Assembly: GCF_039538045.1 (NCBI RefSeq)
Contig: NZ_BAABBQ010000001.1
Span: forward strand, 186,001-250,000
Length of the DNA: 64,000 nucleotides
DNA from: Sphingomonas swuensis
GTDB taxonomy: Bacteria > Pseudomonadota > Alphaproteobacteria > Sphingomonadales > Sphingomonadaceae
Reading direction: 5' to 3'
Positions 9,034 to 18,122 of the stretch are shown here, piece after piece. Below the pieces are notes generated by a model. It ran no database searches. It was not told the origin of the DNA and was given only the letters and a program-made list of their open reading frames with translations. Each line of letters begins with the position of its first letter. Within the stretch, counting starts at the first letter, position 1. The position numbers and the translations under genes were made by a program.

Positions 9034-9798
9034 CTAGCCGCGGCGGCCGAACAAAGCGGCGGTGCCCCAGCCGAGCCCGAGACTGAGCAGGACCGCGGCG
9101 AGCCCGTAGAGGAAGCCGTGGCGGCGCGCGGCGGTGGCGACGAACCGCTCGAAGCCGGTCTTGCGGACCTCGACCTCCTTGGTCGCGGCGGCGATCACCT
9201 TGCCCCTGTCGATGAGGAAGGTCTCGGTCTCGTAGGTGCCGGTCGGGACCTGGCTCGGGATGAAGATGCGGGCGCGGTAGAGGACCCCGTCGCTGATCTC
9301 CACGCCGCGCGGGTTCTCGGCATAGAGGCCCTCGCGCGAACGGAGGTCGAGCAGCCCCGATTCGAACCGCCGTTCCTTGTCGGCCTGGGCGCCGCTCCCG
9401 GGCGACAGCTGGAGGTTCTGGAGGCCAAGCTCGTAGACCGCGGCGGTGCGCTCGTCGACGATGTCGCGCAGGGGGCGCGAACTGGCGACGGCGTAGAAGC
9501 CGGGGGCGGAGGCGAAGCGGTGGCTGTCGGCGTTGGTCCAGATGCCCGCGATCTTCTGCTTCTCGCGGACGATCATCGGCTGCACCGGGCCCTTGAGCAC
9601 GACCGCGACGTCGAGGTCGCGGCTCGGCACCCGGCCGCCGGAATAGAGGATGGCGCCGAACAGCAGCAATTGCGCGCCGGTGAAGCTGTAGCGGATCTCG
9701 ATGTTGCGGGCGGAAATGTCGGGGACGAGGCGCGGGCCGGCCTGGCCGAGCAGCAGCGGGGCGGCGGCGAGCAGCAAGAGGGCGGGGCGACGGCGCAT
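9034..9798 (-). CDS. TIGR02186 family protein
   Basis: 254 residues with a signal peptide (RRRPALLLLAAAPLLLG), a periplasmic domain rich in beta strands, and one C-terminal transmembrane helix at about 228-248 (GLAAVLLSLGLGWGTAALFG). This matches the TIGR02186 family of unknown function, which in alphaproteobacteria regularly sits next to a TauE/SafE permease. Here the permease gene ends 3 bases upstream of its ATG, so the two are almost certainly cotranslated. A role as periplasmic partner of the permease is inferred from this pairing only. Confidence 0.85.
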   Translation of the reverse strand: MRRRPALLLLAAAPLLLGQAGPRLVPDISARNIEIRYSFTGAQLLLFGAILYSGGRVPSRDLDVAVVLKGPVQPMIVREKQKIAGIWTNADSHRFASAPGFYAVASSRPLRDIVDERTAAVYELGLQNLQLSPGSGAQADKERRFESGLLDLRSREGLYAENPRGVEISDGVLYRARIFIPSQVPTGTYETETFLIDRGKVIAAATKEVEVRKTGFERFVATAARRHGFLYGLAAVLLSLGLGWGTAALFGRRG

Positions 9799-9801
9799 CG
9801 C

Positions 9802-10716
9802 TCAGAGATACTCGATCGAGAAGAGCTCGTCGGGCCGGTAGGTCAGGCCGAGCGCCATCCGCGCGGCGACCAGCAGGATGATGATCGCGAGGCTGAAGCG
9901 GAGGAGGTCGGGCTTGAGTCGGGTCGTCAGCCTTGCGCCATATTGCGCGCCGACCACCCCGCCGAGCAGAAGCAAGGCGGCGAGCACGATGTCGACCGAG
10001 CGGGTGGTCAGCGCATGGATCATGGTGGTCGCGGCGCTGACCGCGAGGATCATGATGAGGCTGGTCCCGACGACGACACGCGGCGCCATGCCGAGCAAAT
10101 AGATCATCGCGGGCACCAGCACGAAGCCGCCGCCGATCCCGAGCAATACGGTGAGGATCCCGGCGATGAAGCCGAGCGCGAGCGGGGCAAGCGGGGAGAT
10201 GTAGAGGCCGCTTGCGTAGAAGCGCCAGCGCATCGGGAGCGCGGCGACCCACTTGTGGTGGCGGCGCCGGCGGGGTGATTCCTCCTCGGCCGACTTCCAC
10301 CAGCCGAGCGCCTTCATCGCGTCGCGCAGCATGAGGAAGCCAATGCTTCCCAGCAGGAATACGTAGAGCAGGCCGATGATGGTATCGAGCTGGCCGCTGG
10401 CCTGGGCGAGGCGGAACAGGCCGGCTCCCGCGAGGCTCCCGACGAGGCCGCCGGCGATCATCACCAGGCCCATCCGAACGTCGACCCCGCCGCGCTTCAT
10501 GTGGGCCATCACGCCCGACACGCTGGCTCCGGTGATCTGGGTGGTGGCCGAGGCGACCGCGACCCCGGGCGGAATTCCGTAGAAGATGAGCAGCGGGGTG
10601 GTGAGGAAGCCGCCGCCGACCCCGAATAGCCCGGAGAGGATCCCGACCAGCCCGCCGAGCGCCACGATGAGCAGCGCGTTGACGCTCATGTTGGCGATGG
10701 GGAGGTAGATATCCAT
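9802..10716 (-). CDS. TauE/SafE (TSUP) family sulfite/organosulfonate exporter
   Basis: A 304-residue inner-membrane protein with about 8 hydrophobic helices and the duplicated TauE/SafE pattern: GLLSGLFGVGGGF near the N terminus (ALGGLVGILSGLFGVGGG) and GILTVLLGIGGGF in the second half. A central basic cytoplasmic loop contains RRRRHHKW. The family exports sulfite, sulfoacetate and related C2 or sulfur anions by proton motive force; the actual substrate is unknown. The start at 10716 gives MDIYLPIANM. It is the promoter-proximal gene of a two-gene unit with the TIGR02186 protein. Confidence 0.9.
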   Translation of the reverse strand: MDIYLPIANMSVNALLIVALGGLVGILSGLFGVGGGFLTTPLLIFYGIPPGVAVASATTQITGASVSGVMAHMKRGGVDVRMGLVMIAGGLVGSLAGAGLFRLAQASGQLDTIIGLLYVFLLGSIGFLMLRDAMKALGWWKSAEEESPRRRRHHKWVAALPMRWRFYASGLYISPLAPLALGFIAGILTVLLGIGGGFVLVPAMIYLLGMAPRVVVGTSLIMILAVSAATTMIHALTTRSVDIVLAALLLLGGVVGAQYGARLTTRLKPDLLRFSLAIIILLVAARMALGLTYRPDELFSIEYL

Positions 10717-10793
10717 GCGTGGGGTCAGGCAGTAGCGCGAAGCGGGCGGCGCGGACTAGCCCCGGAGTGGGCCCGCCATGGCGCAAAATCTGT

Positions 10794-10830
10794 GAGGCCC
10801 TCTCCGCTGGGGATTACCGGAGAGGGCCTC
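10794..10830 (-). terminator. probable rho-independent terminator after the NfrA-like gene
   Basis: A perfect 13-bp inverted repeat (GAGGCCCTCTCCG paired with CGGAGAGGGCCTC) around an 11-base loop. Read on the minus strand it lies about 50 bases after the NfrA-like stop codon and is followed by AGATTTTG, a short T run. Only the stem is strong, so termination efficiency is a guess. Confidence 0.6.
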
Positions 10831-10879
10831 CGCGGCCGGCGGGTTCGGGTGACGCCGGCCGAAGCGCGTCGGCGCCGCG

Positions 10880-12136
10880 CTAGAATCCTCCCGAGATGGT
10901 GAGCGCGGGCCCGCTGACCGGCGTGGCATTGCCGGTGAGGCGCCAGCGATAGTCGAGGTTGAGCCGCATCCGCGGGTGGATTTGGTAGCTTAGCCGGGGA
11001 CCGGCATCGAGACGGCTGAGCCCCGGCTGGAGCCCGCCCCAGACCCCGCCGCCGATCGCGAAGCGGGGCAGGAAGGGATAGGTGGCGGCGAGCGCGCCGT
11101 CGGCGAACAGGTCGCGGCTGCGGGCACCCGCAATCCCCGCCTGGCCATAGCCGTCGAGGCGGATGCCGTAGGCGAGCGGGCGGTCGTAGATGCCGCCCTC
11201 GGCCATCATCACGAAGGCGTTGCGGCCCCCGCCGATCGGTTGGCCGAGGCGCTGCCGGCGCTCGGCCATGAGGCGCACCGGGATCGAGCCGAACGGCTGG
11301 TAGCTGACCCCGACCGCGCCCTCGCCGCCGGCCAGCGCCTGCCCGCCGCGCCCCTGCGGCATCAGCGCGGTCGAGGCGCGAAGGTGGACGCCCAGCCGCG
11401 ACCAGGGGCGGAAGGTCAGCCGCATTCCCGCCTGGCTCCCGCCGAGCGAGCCGGCCGAGGCGAGCCCGGGATTGAGCCCGGCGCCGGGATCGGTGTTGCT
11501 GTAGATGCCGGGCTGGGGCGGACGGAGCAGCGCCCAGGCGTCGAGTGACCAGCGCCCGCTGGCCCGGGCGACGTCGAGCGGCTTGAGCGCCTTCTCGTCC
11601 TTGCCGCCCCAACTCGGGGTGGTCTGCATCGCCGGGAGCGAGAAGGGCCCGGCGGTGCCGATGGTCGGCCACTGGTCGAGCGCCGGAGCGGCGCTTTCAT
11701 AGGCGGTGGGCGTGGCGACGGGCGCGGGCTCGAACCCGTTCATGTCCTCGGCATAGGGCGCCGGAATCACGGGCGGCCGGCTCTGCCGCGACGAGCGGGG
11801 CATGACCGCCTGCATGACCGGATAGGGCATGGGGTAGGGAACGGGCGCATAGGCCTGCGGCGGCATCGCCATCGCCATGGCGGCGGGCGCGTAGCCCTGC
11901 GCCGCATAGTTATAGGGATAGGCATAGGCTGCCGGCGCGGTGCCGGGGTCCATCGCGCTCGGCGTTCCGGGTGGCGGCAGCGGGGAAGCGGCGAGCTGGT
12001 CCTGGAGCATCGGCTCGGCGGTCGGCTGCGGCGGGATGGCGGGGCTCATCGGTGCGAGCGCCAGTGCGCTGCTGGCGGTGCGAAGGCCGACATAGGCGAT
12101 GATCGCCAGCCCGAGGAAGCGGATCGGCGCGCTCAA
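10880..12136 (-). CDS. NfrA C-terminal-like envelope protein
   Basis: About 418 residues: an N-terminal hydrophobic signal/anchor (RFLGLAIIAYVGLRTASS), a low-complexity Pro/Ala/Tyr/Met segment at about 60-120 (PPQAYAPVPYPMPYPV), and a C-terminal ~200-residue beta-rich domain ending RLNLDYRWRLTG and LTISGGF. The last domain resembles the C-terminal part of NfrA, the E. coli outer-membrane receptor for phage N4, but the TPR region of NfrA (about 990 residues) is missing. The proposed start is TTG at 12136, overlapping the stop of the upstream glycosyltransferase as TTGA, which indicates coupled translation. The NfrA assignment is by pattern and by the partner gene; an unrelated barrel protein is possible. 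Confidence 0.6.
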   Translation of the reverse strand: MSAPIRFLGLAIIAYVGLRTASSALALAPMSPAIPPQPTAEPMLQDQLAASPLPPPGTPSAMDPGTAPAAYAYPYNYAAQGYAPAAMAMAMPPQAYAPVPYPMPYPVMQAVMPRSSRQSRPPVIPAPYAEDMNGFEPAPVATPTAYESAAPALDQWPTIGTAGPFSLPAMQTTPSWGGKDEKALKPLDVARASGRWSLDAWALLRPPQPGIYSNTDPGAGLNPGLASAGSLGGSQAGMRLTFRPWSRLGVHLRASTALMPQGRGGQALAGGEGAVGVSYQPFGSIPVRLMAERRQRLGQPIGGGRNAFVMMAEGGIYDRPLAYGIRLDGYGQAGIAGARSRDLFADGALAATYPFLPRFAIGGGVWGGLQPGLSRLDAGPRLSYQIHPRMRLNLDYRWRLTGNATPVSGPALTISGGF

Positions 12137-13509
12137 CGCCGCACCATCTCGATGGCCGGAAAGACATGGGCGGTCTTGTCCCACTGCCGCGGACCGCCGC
12201 CGGCGTGCTGGAACAAGGCGCGCCCGGCGGCGAGGATGGCGATGAGGTTGCCGGCGAGGATTCGAGGAACCGACGCAAGCCCCTCGCCCGCGCCATAGAC
12301 AGCGCTGGTGAATGCGATCCGCATCAGGGTTCTCCACAGCAAGAGGACGAAGTTGATCTGGAGCAGGCCGGCGAGCAGCGGCGTCGGCTGGGGCGGGAGT
12401 GGCGCGCCGAGCTGGGCGGCGAGCCACAGCTGCCCCCAGAGCAGCGCCGCGAGATAGCCCGAGAGGAGCAGCAGAGCGGCGAGCGGCCCGCGCCGGTCGC
12501 GGAGCCGGAACCAGCGCTCGCCCAGCCCACCGCGCCAGCCGAGCCGGTCCCAGCCGGCAAAGGCGATCCCGCCCAGCCAGCGCGCCTTCTGTCGCACCGC
12601 CGCGCCGAGCGTCGCCGGGAAGTGGCCGCGGCTGCACACCACGCCCGGCTCGCCGACGCGATCGGGAAGCCGCACGAAGACGGTCCGCTCGCCGAGCGCG
12701 CCGAGGCGCAGGCCCATCTCATAGTCCTCGGTCATCGAGCCGCCGGCGAAGGGCCTGCCGTCGTGGGCGGAGGCGAGCCGGGCAATCGCCTCGCGGTGGA
12801 TGGCGCAGCCCACCCCGGCGAGGGGAATCGACGCCCCGACCGCCTCGCGCACCACCAGCTCCTTGCCGTGGCTCTCGGCGAACTCGTCGCAATAATGGCC
12901 GCCGATCCAGGGGCTTGCGCGGTCGGGCAGCGGGACCACGGGAAGCTGGACCACGCCTGCGCGCTCGACCAGCCGGTCGAACAGCCGAAGCTCGAGCGGG
13001 TGGACGAGGTCCTCGGCATCATGGAGGATCAGCGCCTTGGCCCGACGCCCGCTCGCCGCCTCGTGGCGGACGAGGAAGGCGTAGAGATGATTGAGGCAAT
13101 CGGCCTTGGTGGTCGGGCCGTTCGCCGGCACCTCGACCGCGATCACCCGCGGGTCCTCGACCGCCGCGATCGCCAGCCTGGTCGCGGGATCGTTGCGATA
13201 GTGGCCGACGAGCAGGGTGAAGTCGGGATGGTCGAAGCGGGCGAGGGTCGAGCGGAGCATCGCCCCGATCACCGCGGCCTCGTCCCAGGCGGGGATCAGC
13301 ACCACCAGCCAGCCGCATTCGGTGCCGCCCGCGAGCGCGGTCGCGTCGGCACGCGGATGGTGCCGGTAGACGGTCAGCGCGCGCCAGCCGCGGCGGACGA
13401 AGTAGATGAGGTCGACCGCGAGGTCGTCGAGCGAGAAGAAGAGAAAGCCGAGCGCGGCGAACAGCGCCAGCTCCGCCGCGCCGTCGGCAAGCAATTGCTG
13501 GAGCGTCAT
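12133..13509 (-). CDS. NfrB-like inner-membrane glycosyltransferase
   Basis: 458 residues: a transmembrane helix at about 13-35, a family 2 glycosyltransferase domain at about 60-310, and two or three C-terminal transmembrane segments. Catalytic-type motifs are HDAED (DxD-like), TEDYEMG (ED) and QKARWLGG (QxxRW), the set found in processive cellulose-synthase-like enzymes. NfrB of E. coli is an N4 adsorption protein now linked to a c-di-GMP-controlled surface polysaccharide, and carries an extra C-terminal MshEN domain. That domain is absent here, as the protein ends soon after its last membrane helix. Its stop overlaps the NfrA-like start. The product is probably a surface glycan; its identity is unknown. 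Confidence 0.8.
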   Translation of the reverse strand: MTLQQLLADGAAELALFAALGFLFFSLDDLAVDLIYFVRRGWRALTVYRHHPRADATALAGGTECGWLVVLIPAWDEAAVIGAMLRSTLARFDHPDFTLLVGHYRNDPATRLAIAAVEDPRVIAVEVPANGPTTKADCLNHLYAFLVRHEAASGRRAKALILHDAEDLVHPLELRLFDRLVERAGVVQLPVVPLPDRASPWIGGHYCDEFAESHGKELVVREAVGASIPLAGVGCAIHREAIARLASAHDGRPFAGGSMTEDYEMGLRLGALGERTVFVRLPDRVGEPGVVCSRGHFPATLGAAVRQKARWLGGIAFAGWDRLGWRGGLGERWFRLRDRRGPLAALLLLSGYLAALLWGQLWLAAQLGAPLPPQPTPLLAGLLQINFVLLLWRTLMRIAFTSAVYGAGEGLASVPRILAGNLIAILAAGRALFQHAGGGPRQWDKTAHVFPAIEMVRR

Positions 13510-13696
13510 CGGGCAACCCCGTGAAAGGGTCGCGCGTCATCGCCGAAAGAGGAATCCGCCCGATCCACGCGCCCCCCGACGCTGGTTTCTCCGAGCGACT
13601 CGGATCATCTCATGAGCGGGTGCGCGGCGCAAGCGGCTTGCGCAGGCGCGTTCCAGAGGCCACTGCTTGGCCTCGTAACGAAGGGGGACGACCGAG

Positions 13697-14209
13697 GTGA
13701 ATCTGCCGCTGCTGGCTCCGCAATGGGCCTTCTGGACGCTGATCGTCCTACTGGTGCTGGCCGCGCTGCAGGATGCCGCCAAGCTCAAGATCAGCAATTA
13801 CCTCGTCGGCGCGGTGCTCCTGCTCGGGATCCTCGCCGCGATCCTCGCCGGGCCACGGCTGTCGCTGTGGGAGAACGGGCTGAGCTTCGTCATCGCGCTG
13901 ACCATCGGCACCTTCCTGTTCGGCCGCGGGATGCTCGGCGGCGGCGACGTCAAGCTGTTCGCGGCGACCATCCTGTGGTTCGAGTTCGGCGGCGCGCTGC
14001 GCTTCCTGCTGATGACCGCGATCGCCGGCGGCGTGCTTGCGGTGGTGCTGATCTTCGGGCGGATGCTGCCCTGGCCCGACGCGATCCGCTCGCGGGTCCG
14101 CGCGCTCCAGCCCAAGGCGGGAATTCCCTACGGGATCGCTATTGCGGCCGGAGCGATCCTGACCTCGTCGGCACTGGCGACCGCGGCGGCCTTCGCCCCG
14201 GGGCAGTGA
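13697..14209 (+). CDS. A24 prepilin peptidase, CpaA/TadV-like
   Basis: A 170-residue inner-membrane aspartyl protease that would cleave prepilin leader peptides for Flp/Tad-type pili. The two family aspartate sites are visible: D in LQDAAKLKISN near residue 25 and GGGDVKLFAA near residue 80. About five hydrophobic helices are present; the short length fits CpaA/TadV rather than PilD, which has an extra methylase domain. The start is GTG at 13697, with GGGGGA 8 bases upstream. No pilin or Tad secretion genes lie in this window, so its substrates are encoded elsewhere. Its stop overlaps the next gene as GTGA. Confidence 0.88.
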   Translation: MNLPLLAPQWAFWTLIVLLVLAALQDAAKLKISNYLVGAVLLLGILAAILAGPRLSLWENGLSFVIALTIGTFLFGRGMLGGGDVKLFAATILWFEFGGALRFLLMTAIAGGVLAVVLIFGRMLPWPDAIRSRVRALQPKAGIPYGIAIAAGAILTSSALATAAAFAPGQ

Positions 14210-14679
14210 CCGGCCGGCTGCTCTGGCTGCTCGTGCTGCTGGTGCCCTCGGTGGCGGGGGCGCAGCGGCTGATCCATGCGGGCGCCAACTGGGCGGCGCT
14301 GGAGCGGGGACCGGGCCGCTGCGAGGCGGTCGGGCGGAGCGAGCTGGTGGTGCCCAAGGGCGGCATCCAGCCCCGCGCCGCCTTCGCCTTCTCGCGCGAC
14401 GGCCGCCGCCGCGGCGAGCTCCACCTGATCCTCAGCCGTCCGGCGCGACCGGGCGCCGACGCGCTGCTCCAGGTCGGGGACGCGAGCTTCCTGCTCTTCA
14501 CCCGCGGGCGCTCGGCCTGGAGCCGCGGCGCGGCGCAGGAGCGGGCGATCCTCGCCGCCATCCGCCAGGCGACCGAGATGCGGGTTCGCGCGCAAGGCGT
14601 CGGCGGGCGGGTCAGCGACCGCTACCTCCTCGCCGGAGCGCCGACCGCGATCGACGCCGCCGCGCTCGGCTGCGCCTAG
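14206..14679 (+). CDS. small secreted protein, possibly IalB-like
   Basis: 157 residues starting at a GTG that overlaps the prepilin peptidase stop (GTGA). A signal peptide (LLWLLVLLVPSVAGA) is followed by a compact domain with GANWAALERGPGRCEA, a charged beta-rich middle, and an end pattern DRYLLAGAPTAIDAAALGC. Two cysteines could form a disulfide. The W...C arrangement and the Y-L-x-G...C ending recall the invasion-associated locus B (IalB) family, a periplasmic fold of unclear function, but the match is from memory and weak. The translational coupling suggests a shared mRNA with the prepilin peptidase, not necessarily a shared pathway. Confidence 0.6.
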   Translation: MTGRLLWLLVLLVPSVAGAQRLIHAGANWAALERGPGRCEAVGRSELVVPKGGIQPRAAFAFSRDGRRRGELHLILSRPARPGADALLQVGDASFLLFTRGRSAWSRGAAQERAILAAIRQATEMRVRAQGVGGRVSDRYLLAGAPTAIDAAALGCA

Positions 14680-14727
14680 CCCCAAGACTGGAAAATTCCG
14701 CAAACTTCGCTACATGGCCGCTCTCCC

Positions 14728-15915
14728 ATGAGCGCTGACACCCCCCTGATGCCGATCCCCGGCCCGATCGATCCCGTCCCCGTGCCCCGGCCGGCGGCGG
14801 TCTCCGCTGACCCGCGAGTCGAGCTGATCGGGCGCCCGCGCGAGGGCATCCGCGAAGTGCTCGAGGAGGCCGGGCTCGAGCCGCGGGTCGCCAAGCTGCG
14901 CGCCAAGCAATTGTGGCACTGGATCTACAATCGCGGGGTCACCGACTTCGCGCTGATGACCGACGTCGCCAAGGCGCAGCAGCCATGGCTGGCCGAGCGA
15001 TTCCGGATCAGCCGTCCGGGCGTGGTCGAGGCGCAGGTCTCGACCGATGGCACCCGCAAGTGGCTGCTCCAGACCCATGACGGTCACGACTTCGAGATGG
15101 TCTTCATCCCCGACGCCGATCGCGGGACCCTGTGCGTGTCGAGCCAGGTCGGCTGCACCCTCAACTGCCGCTTCTGCCACACCGGCACGATGCGGCTGGT
15201 CCGCAACCTCGAGCCGCACGAGATCGTCGGCCAGGTGATGCTCGCCCGCGATTCGCTCGGCGAGTGGCCGAGCCAGCCCGAGGGGCGGATGCTCACCAAC
15301 ATCGTGATGATGGGAATGGGCGAGCCCCTGTACAATTTCGACAATGTCCGCGACGCGCTCAAGATCGTCATGGACGGCGACGGGCTCGGCCTGTCCAAGC
15401 GCCGGATCACGCTGTCGACGTCGGGCGTGGTGCCGATGATGGAAAGGTGCGGCGAGGAGATCGGGGTCAATCTCGCGGTCTCGCTGCACGCGGTCACCAA
15501 GGAGATCCGCGACGAGATCGTGCCCCTGAACCGCAAGTACGGGATCGAGGAGCTGCTCCAGGCCTGTGCCGACTATCCGGGCGCCAACAATGCCCGCCGC
15601 ATCACCTTCGAATATGTGATGCTGAAGGACAAGAACGACAGCGACGACCATGCCCGCGAGCTGGTCCGGCTGATCCGGCACTATCGCCTGCCGGCCAAGG
15701 TGAACCTCATTCCGTTCAACCCGTGGCCGGGCGCCGAATATGAGTGCTCGACGCCCGAGCGTATCCGCTCCTTCTCGAACATCGTGTTCGAGGGCGGGAT
15801 CTCGGCGCCGGTGCGGACCCCGCGCGGGCGCGACATCGACGCCGCCTGCGGCCAGCTCAAGACCGCCGCCGAGAAGAAGAAGCGCGCCGACCTCGACCGC
15901 GAGGCGGCCGCCTAG
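14728..15915 (+). CDS. rlmN: 23S rRNA (adenine2503-C2)-methyltransferase / tRNA methyltransferase RlmN
   Basis: 395 residues, full length for RlmN. The radical SAM cluster motif CTLNCRFC (C143, C147, C150) is visible, followed by [10 protein letters not shown] and SLHAVT segments of the family. The conserved C-terminal cysteine that forms the methyl-carrying intermediate is probably in [10 protein letters not shown]. The enzyme methylates C2 of A2503 in 23S rRNA and A37 of some tRNAs, improving translational fidelity. The N-terminal ~30 residues are Pro-rich and longer than usual, so an internal start is possible. It is monocistronic as far as can be seen; the feoA gene follows after 50 bases with its own putative control site. 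Confidence 0.97.
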   Translation: MSADTPLMPIPGPIDPVPVPRPAAVSADPRVELIGRPREGIREVLEEAGLEPRVAKLRAKQLWHWIYNRGVTDFALMTDVAKAQQPWLAERFRISRPGVVEAQVSTDGTRKWLLQTHDGHDFEMVFIPDADRGTLCVSSQVGCTLNCRFCHTGTMRLVRNLEPHEIVGQVMLARDSLGEWPSQPEGRMLTNIVMMGMGEPLYNFDNVRDALKIVMDGDGLGLSKRRITLSTSGVVPMMERCGEEIGVNLAVSLHAVTKEIRDEIVPLNRKYGIEELLQACADYPGANNARRITFEYVMLKDKNDSDDHARELVRLIRHYRLPAKVNLIPFNPWPGAEYECSTPERIRSFSNIVFEGGISAPVRTPRGRDIDAACGQLKTAAEKKKRADLDREAAA

Positions 15916-15940
15916 GCAGATCGCCACTGGACTGTCCTTC

Positions 15941-15963
15941 CTGTTATTGATAATCAGTTGCAG
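15941..15963. promoter_or_regulatory. Fur-like operator before feoA
   Basis: The core TGATAATCA (15948-15956) is a near-perfect palindrome, and the flanks CTG...CAG (15941-15943, 15961-15963) are also symmetric. Against the classic Fur 7-1-7 box, the left half TGATAAT matches fully and the right half (AGTTGCA) partly. The site ends 3 bases before the feoA start, where a bound repressor would block transcription or translation start. AT-rich sequence here contrasts with the GC-rich surroundings. The call is from pattern plus the iron-transport context. Confidence 0.45.
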
Positions 15964-15965
15964 CA

Positions 15966-16238
15966 ATGACCGTTCAGCCGAGTCCCGCGTCCTTCGCCCT
16001 CCTGCTCGATGAGCTCGCGCTTGGTGCGCGTGGTCGAATCGCCAACGTCGACTGGGCCCTTCTCGCCGACGGCGAGGCCTGCCGGCTCCGCCACTTCGGC
16101 TTCGACGAGGGCGTCACCGTCGAGCCGCTGCACAGCGGCCCGGTCGGGCGTGACCCGCTCGCGGTGAAGGTCGGCCGGATGACGGTCGCGATCCGCCGCA
16201 GCCATGCGCGCGCCATTCGCGTGATCCCGTCCGCCTAG
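15966..16238 (+). CDS. feoA: FeoA ferrous iron transport accessory protein
   Basis: 90 residues with the small SH3-like fold of FeoA: a short N-terminal helix (LDELALGARGRI), then LRHFGFDEGVTVEPLHSGPVGRDPLAVKVGRMTV-type sequence split over about residues 38-75, containing the family pattern G-F-x-x-G. It is a cytoplasmic partner of the FeoB transporter. No strong ribosome binding site precedes ATG 15966. It is followed 16 bases later by feoB; no feoC is visible. Likely regulated by iron through the adjacent Fur-like site. Confidence 0.9.
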   Translation: MTVQPSPASFALLLDELALGARGRIANVDWALLADGEACRLRHFGFDEGVTVEPLHSGPVGRDPLAVKVGRMTVAIRRSHARAIRVIPSA

Positions 16239-16254
16239 GCGAACCCCCCTTGCC

Positions 16255-18090
16255 ATGACCATGCCCGCGCCACTGATCGCCGTGGTCGGCAATCCCAATG
16301 CCGGCAAGAGCGCGCTGTTCAACGCGCTGACCGGCGCCCGGCAGAAGGTCGGCAACTATCCCGGCGTGACGGTCGAGCGGAAGAGCGGCCGGATGCTGCT
16401 CGGCGATGGCCGACCGGTCGAACTGGTCGACCTTCCCGGCGCCTACGGCCTCGAGCCGTCGAGCCCCGACGAGGCGGTCACCCGCGACGTGCTGACCGGC
16501 CGGCTGACGGGCGAGCGTCGGCCCGACGCCCTGCTGGTGGTGCTCGACGCCTCCAACCTCGACAACCACCTCCGCTTCGCGCTCGAGCTGCGCAGCCTCG
16601 GCCTGCCGATGGTGATCGCGCTGAACATGGTCGACATGGCCGCGCGCGACGGGCTGACGCTCGATCCCGGCGCGCTGTCGGCCGAGCTCGGCGTTCCGGT
16701 GGTCGAGACGGTGGCGGTCCGCCGCCGCGGGATCGACGACCTGCGCTCGGCCATCGAGGGCCAGCTCGGACGCAAGGTCGAGGCCCCGGCGCTTCCGCCC
16801 TCGCTCCAGCGCGAAGCCCGGCGAATCGCCCAGGCCGCGGTGCTGAGCGAAGCGCCGGTCCGGCGCTGGACCCACCGGCTCGACCGCTGGCTGCTCCACC
16901 CGGTCGCCGGGCCGCTGATCCTGGCGCTGGTCATGTTCACCATGTTCCAGGCGGTGTTCGCCTGGTCCGAGACCCCGGTCGGCTGGATCGAGGGCGCGAT
17001 CGAGGCGCTCGGCACACTCGTCACCGACTCGCTGCCCGAGGGGACCTTGCGCTCGCTGCTGGTCGACGGAGTGATCGGCGGAGTCGGCGCGGTGGTCGTC
17101 TTCCTGCCGCAGATCCTGATCCTGTTCCTCTTCATCCTCCTGCTCGAGGGCACCGGCTACATGGTCCGGGCGGCCTTCCTGATGGACCGGCTGATGAGCC
17201 GCGCCGGCCTTTCGGGCCGCGCCTTCATTCCGCTCCTTTCCTCCTTCGCCTGCGCGGTGCCGGGGATCATGGCGACCCGGACGATCGACAATGAGAAGGA
17301 CCGGCTGACCACCATCCTGGTCGCGCCGCTGATGACCTGCTCGGCGAGGCTTCCGGTCTACACGCTGATCATCGCCGCCTTCATCCCCGACCGGGCGGTG
17401 GGTCCGGGAATCGGGCTGCAGGGGCTGGTGATGTTCGGCCTCTACCTCGCCGGGATCCTCGGCGCGCTCGGCGCCGCGCTGCTGCTGCGCAAGACCGTGG
17501 CGCGCGGCGCCTCTTCCTTCTTCATGATGGAGCTGCCCAAGTACCAGCTGCCCGCGGTCAAGGACATCGCGCTCGGCCTGTGGCAGCGCGCGGTCATCTT
17601 CCTCAAGCGCGCCGGCGGGATCATCCTGGTCACCACCGTGCTCCTGTGGGCGCTGGCGAGCTTCCCCCAGGCGGGCCCGGGGCAGAAGCAGAGCGAAGTG
17701 TCGATCGCCGGCAAGATCGCCAGCGGGATCGAGGTCGTGGTCGCGCCGATCGGCTTCAACCACGACATCGCGCTGGCGCTGCTGCCCTCGATGGCGGCGC
17801 GCGAGGTGGCGGTCAGCGCGATCGCCACCGTCTATGCCATCGACCAGTCGGACGAGGCGCAGCTCGAGCAGAGCCTGGCCGAGCGGCTGGGCGGAAGCTG
17901 GCCGCTGCCGACCGCGCTCGCCTTCCTCGCCTGGTTCGTGTTCGCGCCCCAGTGCATCTCGACCATCGCGGTGACCAGGCGCGAGACCAATGGCTGGAAG
18001 TGGCCGATGTTCATGGTCGGCTACCTGTTCGCCCTCGCCTATGTCGCGGCGGGCCTGACCTACTGGACGGCGGTCGCGCTCGGCCTATAG
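16255..18090 (+). CDS. feoB: FeoB ferrous iron transporter
   Basis: 611 residues. The N-terminal GTPase domain shows G1 GNPNAGKS (K18), G2 NYPGVTVE, G3 DLPGAYG and G4 NMVD. The transmembrane part begins near residue 210 and includes the two gate repeats, with cysteines in [13 protein letters not shown] and LMTCSARLP as in other FeoB proteins. The protein is shorter than E. coli FeoB (about 770 residues), as in many alphaproteobacteria, mostly from a short linker and C terminus. It imports Fe2+ across the inner membrane. An alternative start lies at ATG 16261. feoA-feoB form an operon; ssb follows 32 bases later with its own strong ribosome binding site. Confidence 0.97.
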   Translation: MTMPAPLIAVVGNPNAGKSALFNALTGARQKVGNYPGVTVERKSGRMLLGDGRPVELVDLPGAYGLEPSSPDEAVTRDVLTGRLTGERRPDALLVVLDASNLDNHLRFALELRSLGLPMVIALNMVDMAARDGLTLDPGALSAELGVPVVETVAVRRRGIDDLRSAIEGQLGRKVEAPALPPSLQREARRIAQAAVLSEAPVRRWTHRLDRWLLHPVAGPLILALVMFTMFQAVFAWSETPVGWIEGAIEALGTLVTDSLPEGTLRSLLVDGVIGGVGAVVVFLPQILILFLFILLLEGTGYMVRAAFLMDRLMSRAGLSGRAFIPLLSSFACAVPGIMATRTIDNEKDRLTTILVAPLMTCSARLPVYTLIIAAFIPDRAVGPGIGLQGLVMFGLYLAGILGALGAALLLRKTVARGASSFFMMELPKYQLPAVKDIALGLWQRAVIFLKRAGGIILVTTVLLWALASFPQAGPGQKQSEVSIAGKIASGIEVVVAPIGFNHDIALALLPSMAAREVAVSAIATVYAIDQSDEAQLEQSLAERLGGSWPLPTALAFLAWFVFAPQCISTIAVTRRETNGWKWPMFMVGYLFALAYVAAGLTYWTAVALGL

Positions 18091-18122
18091 CTGCACTCCG
18101 GTTTTCAAGGAGTCGTGAGGCA

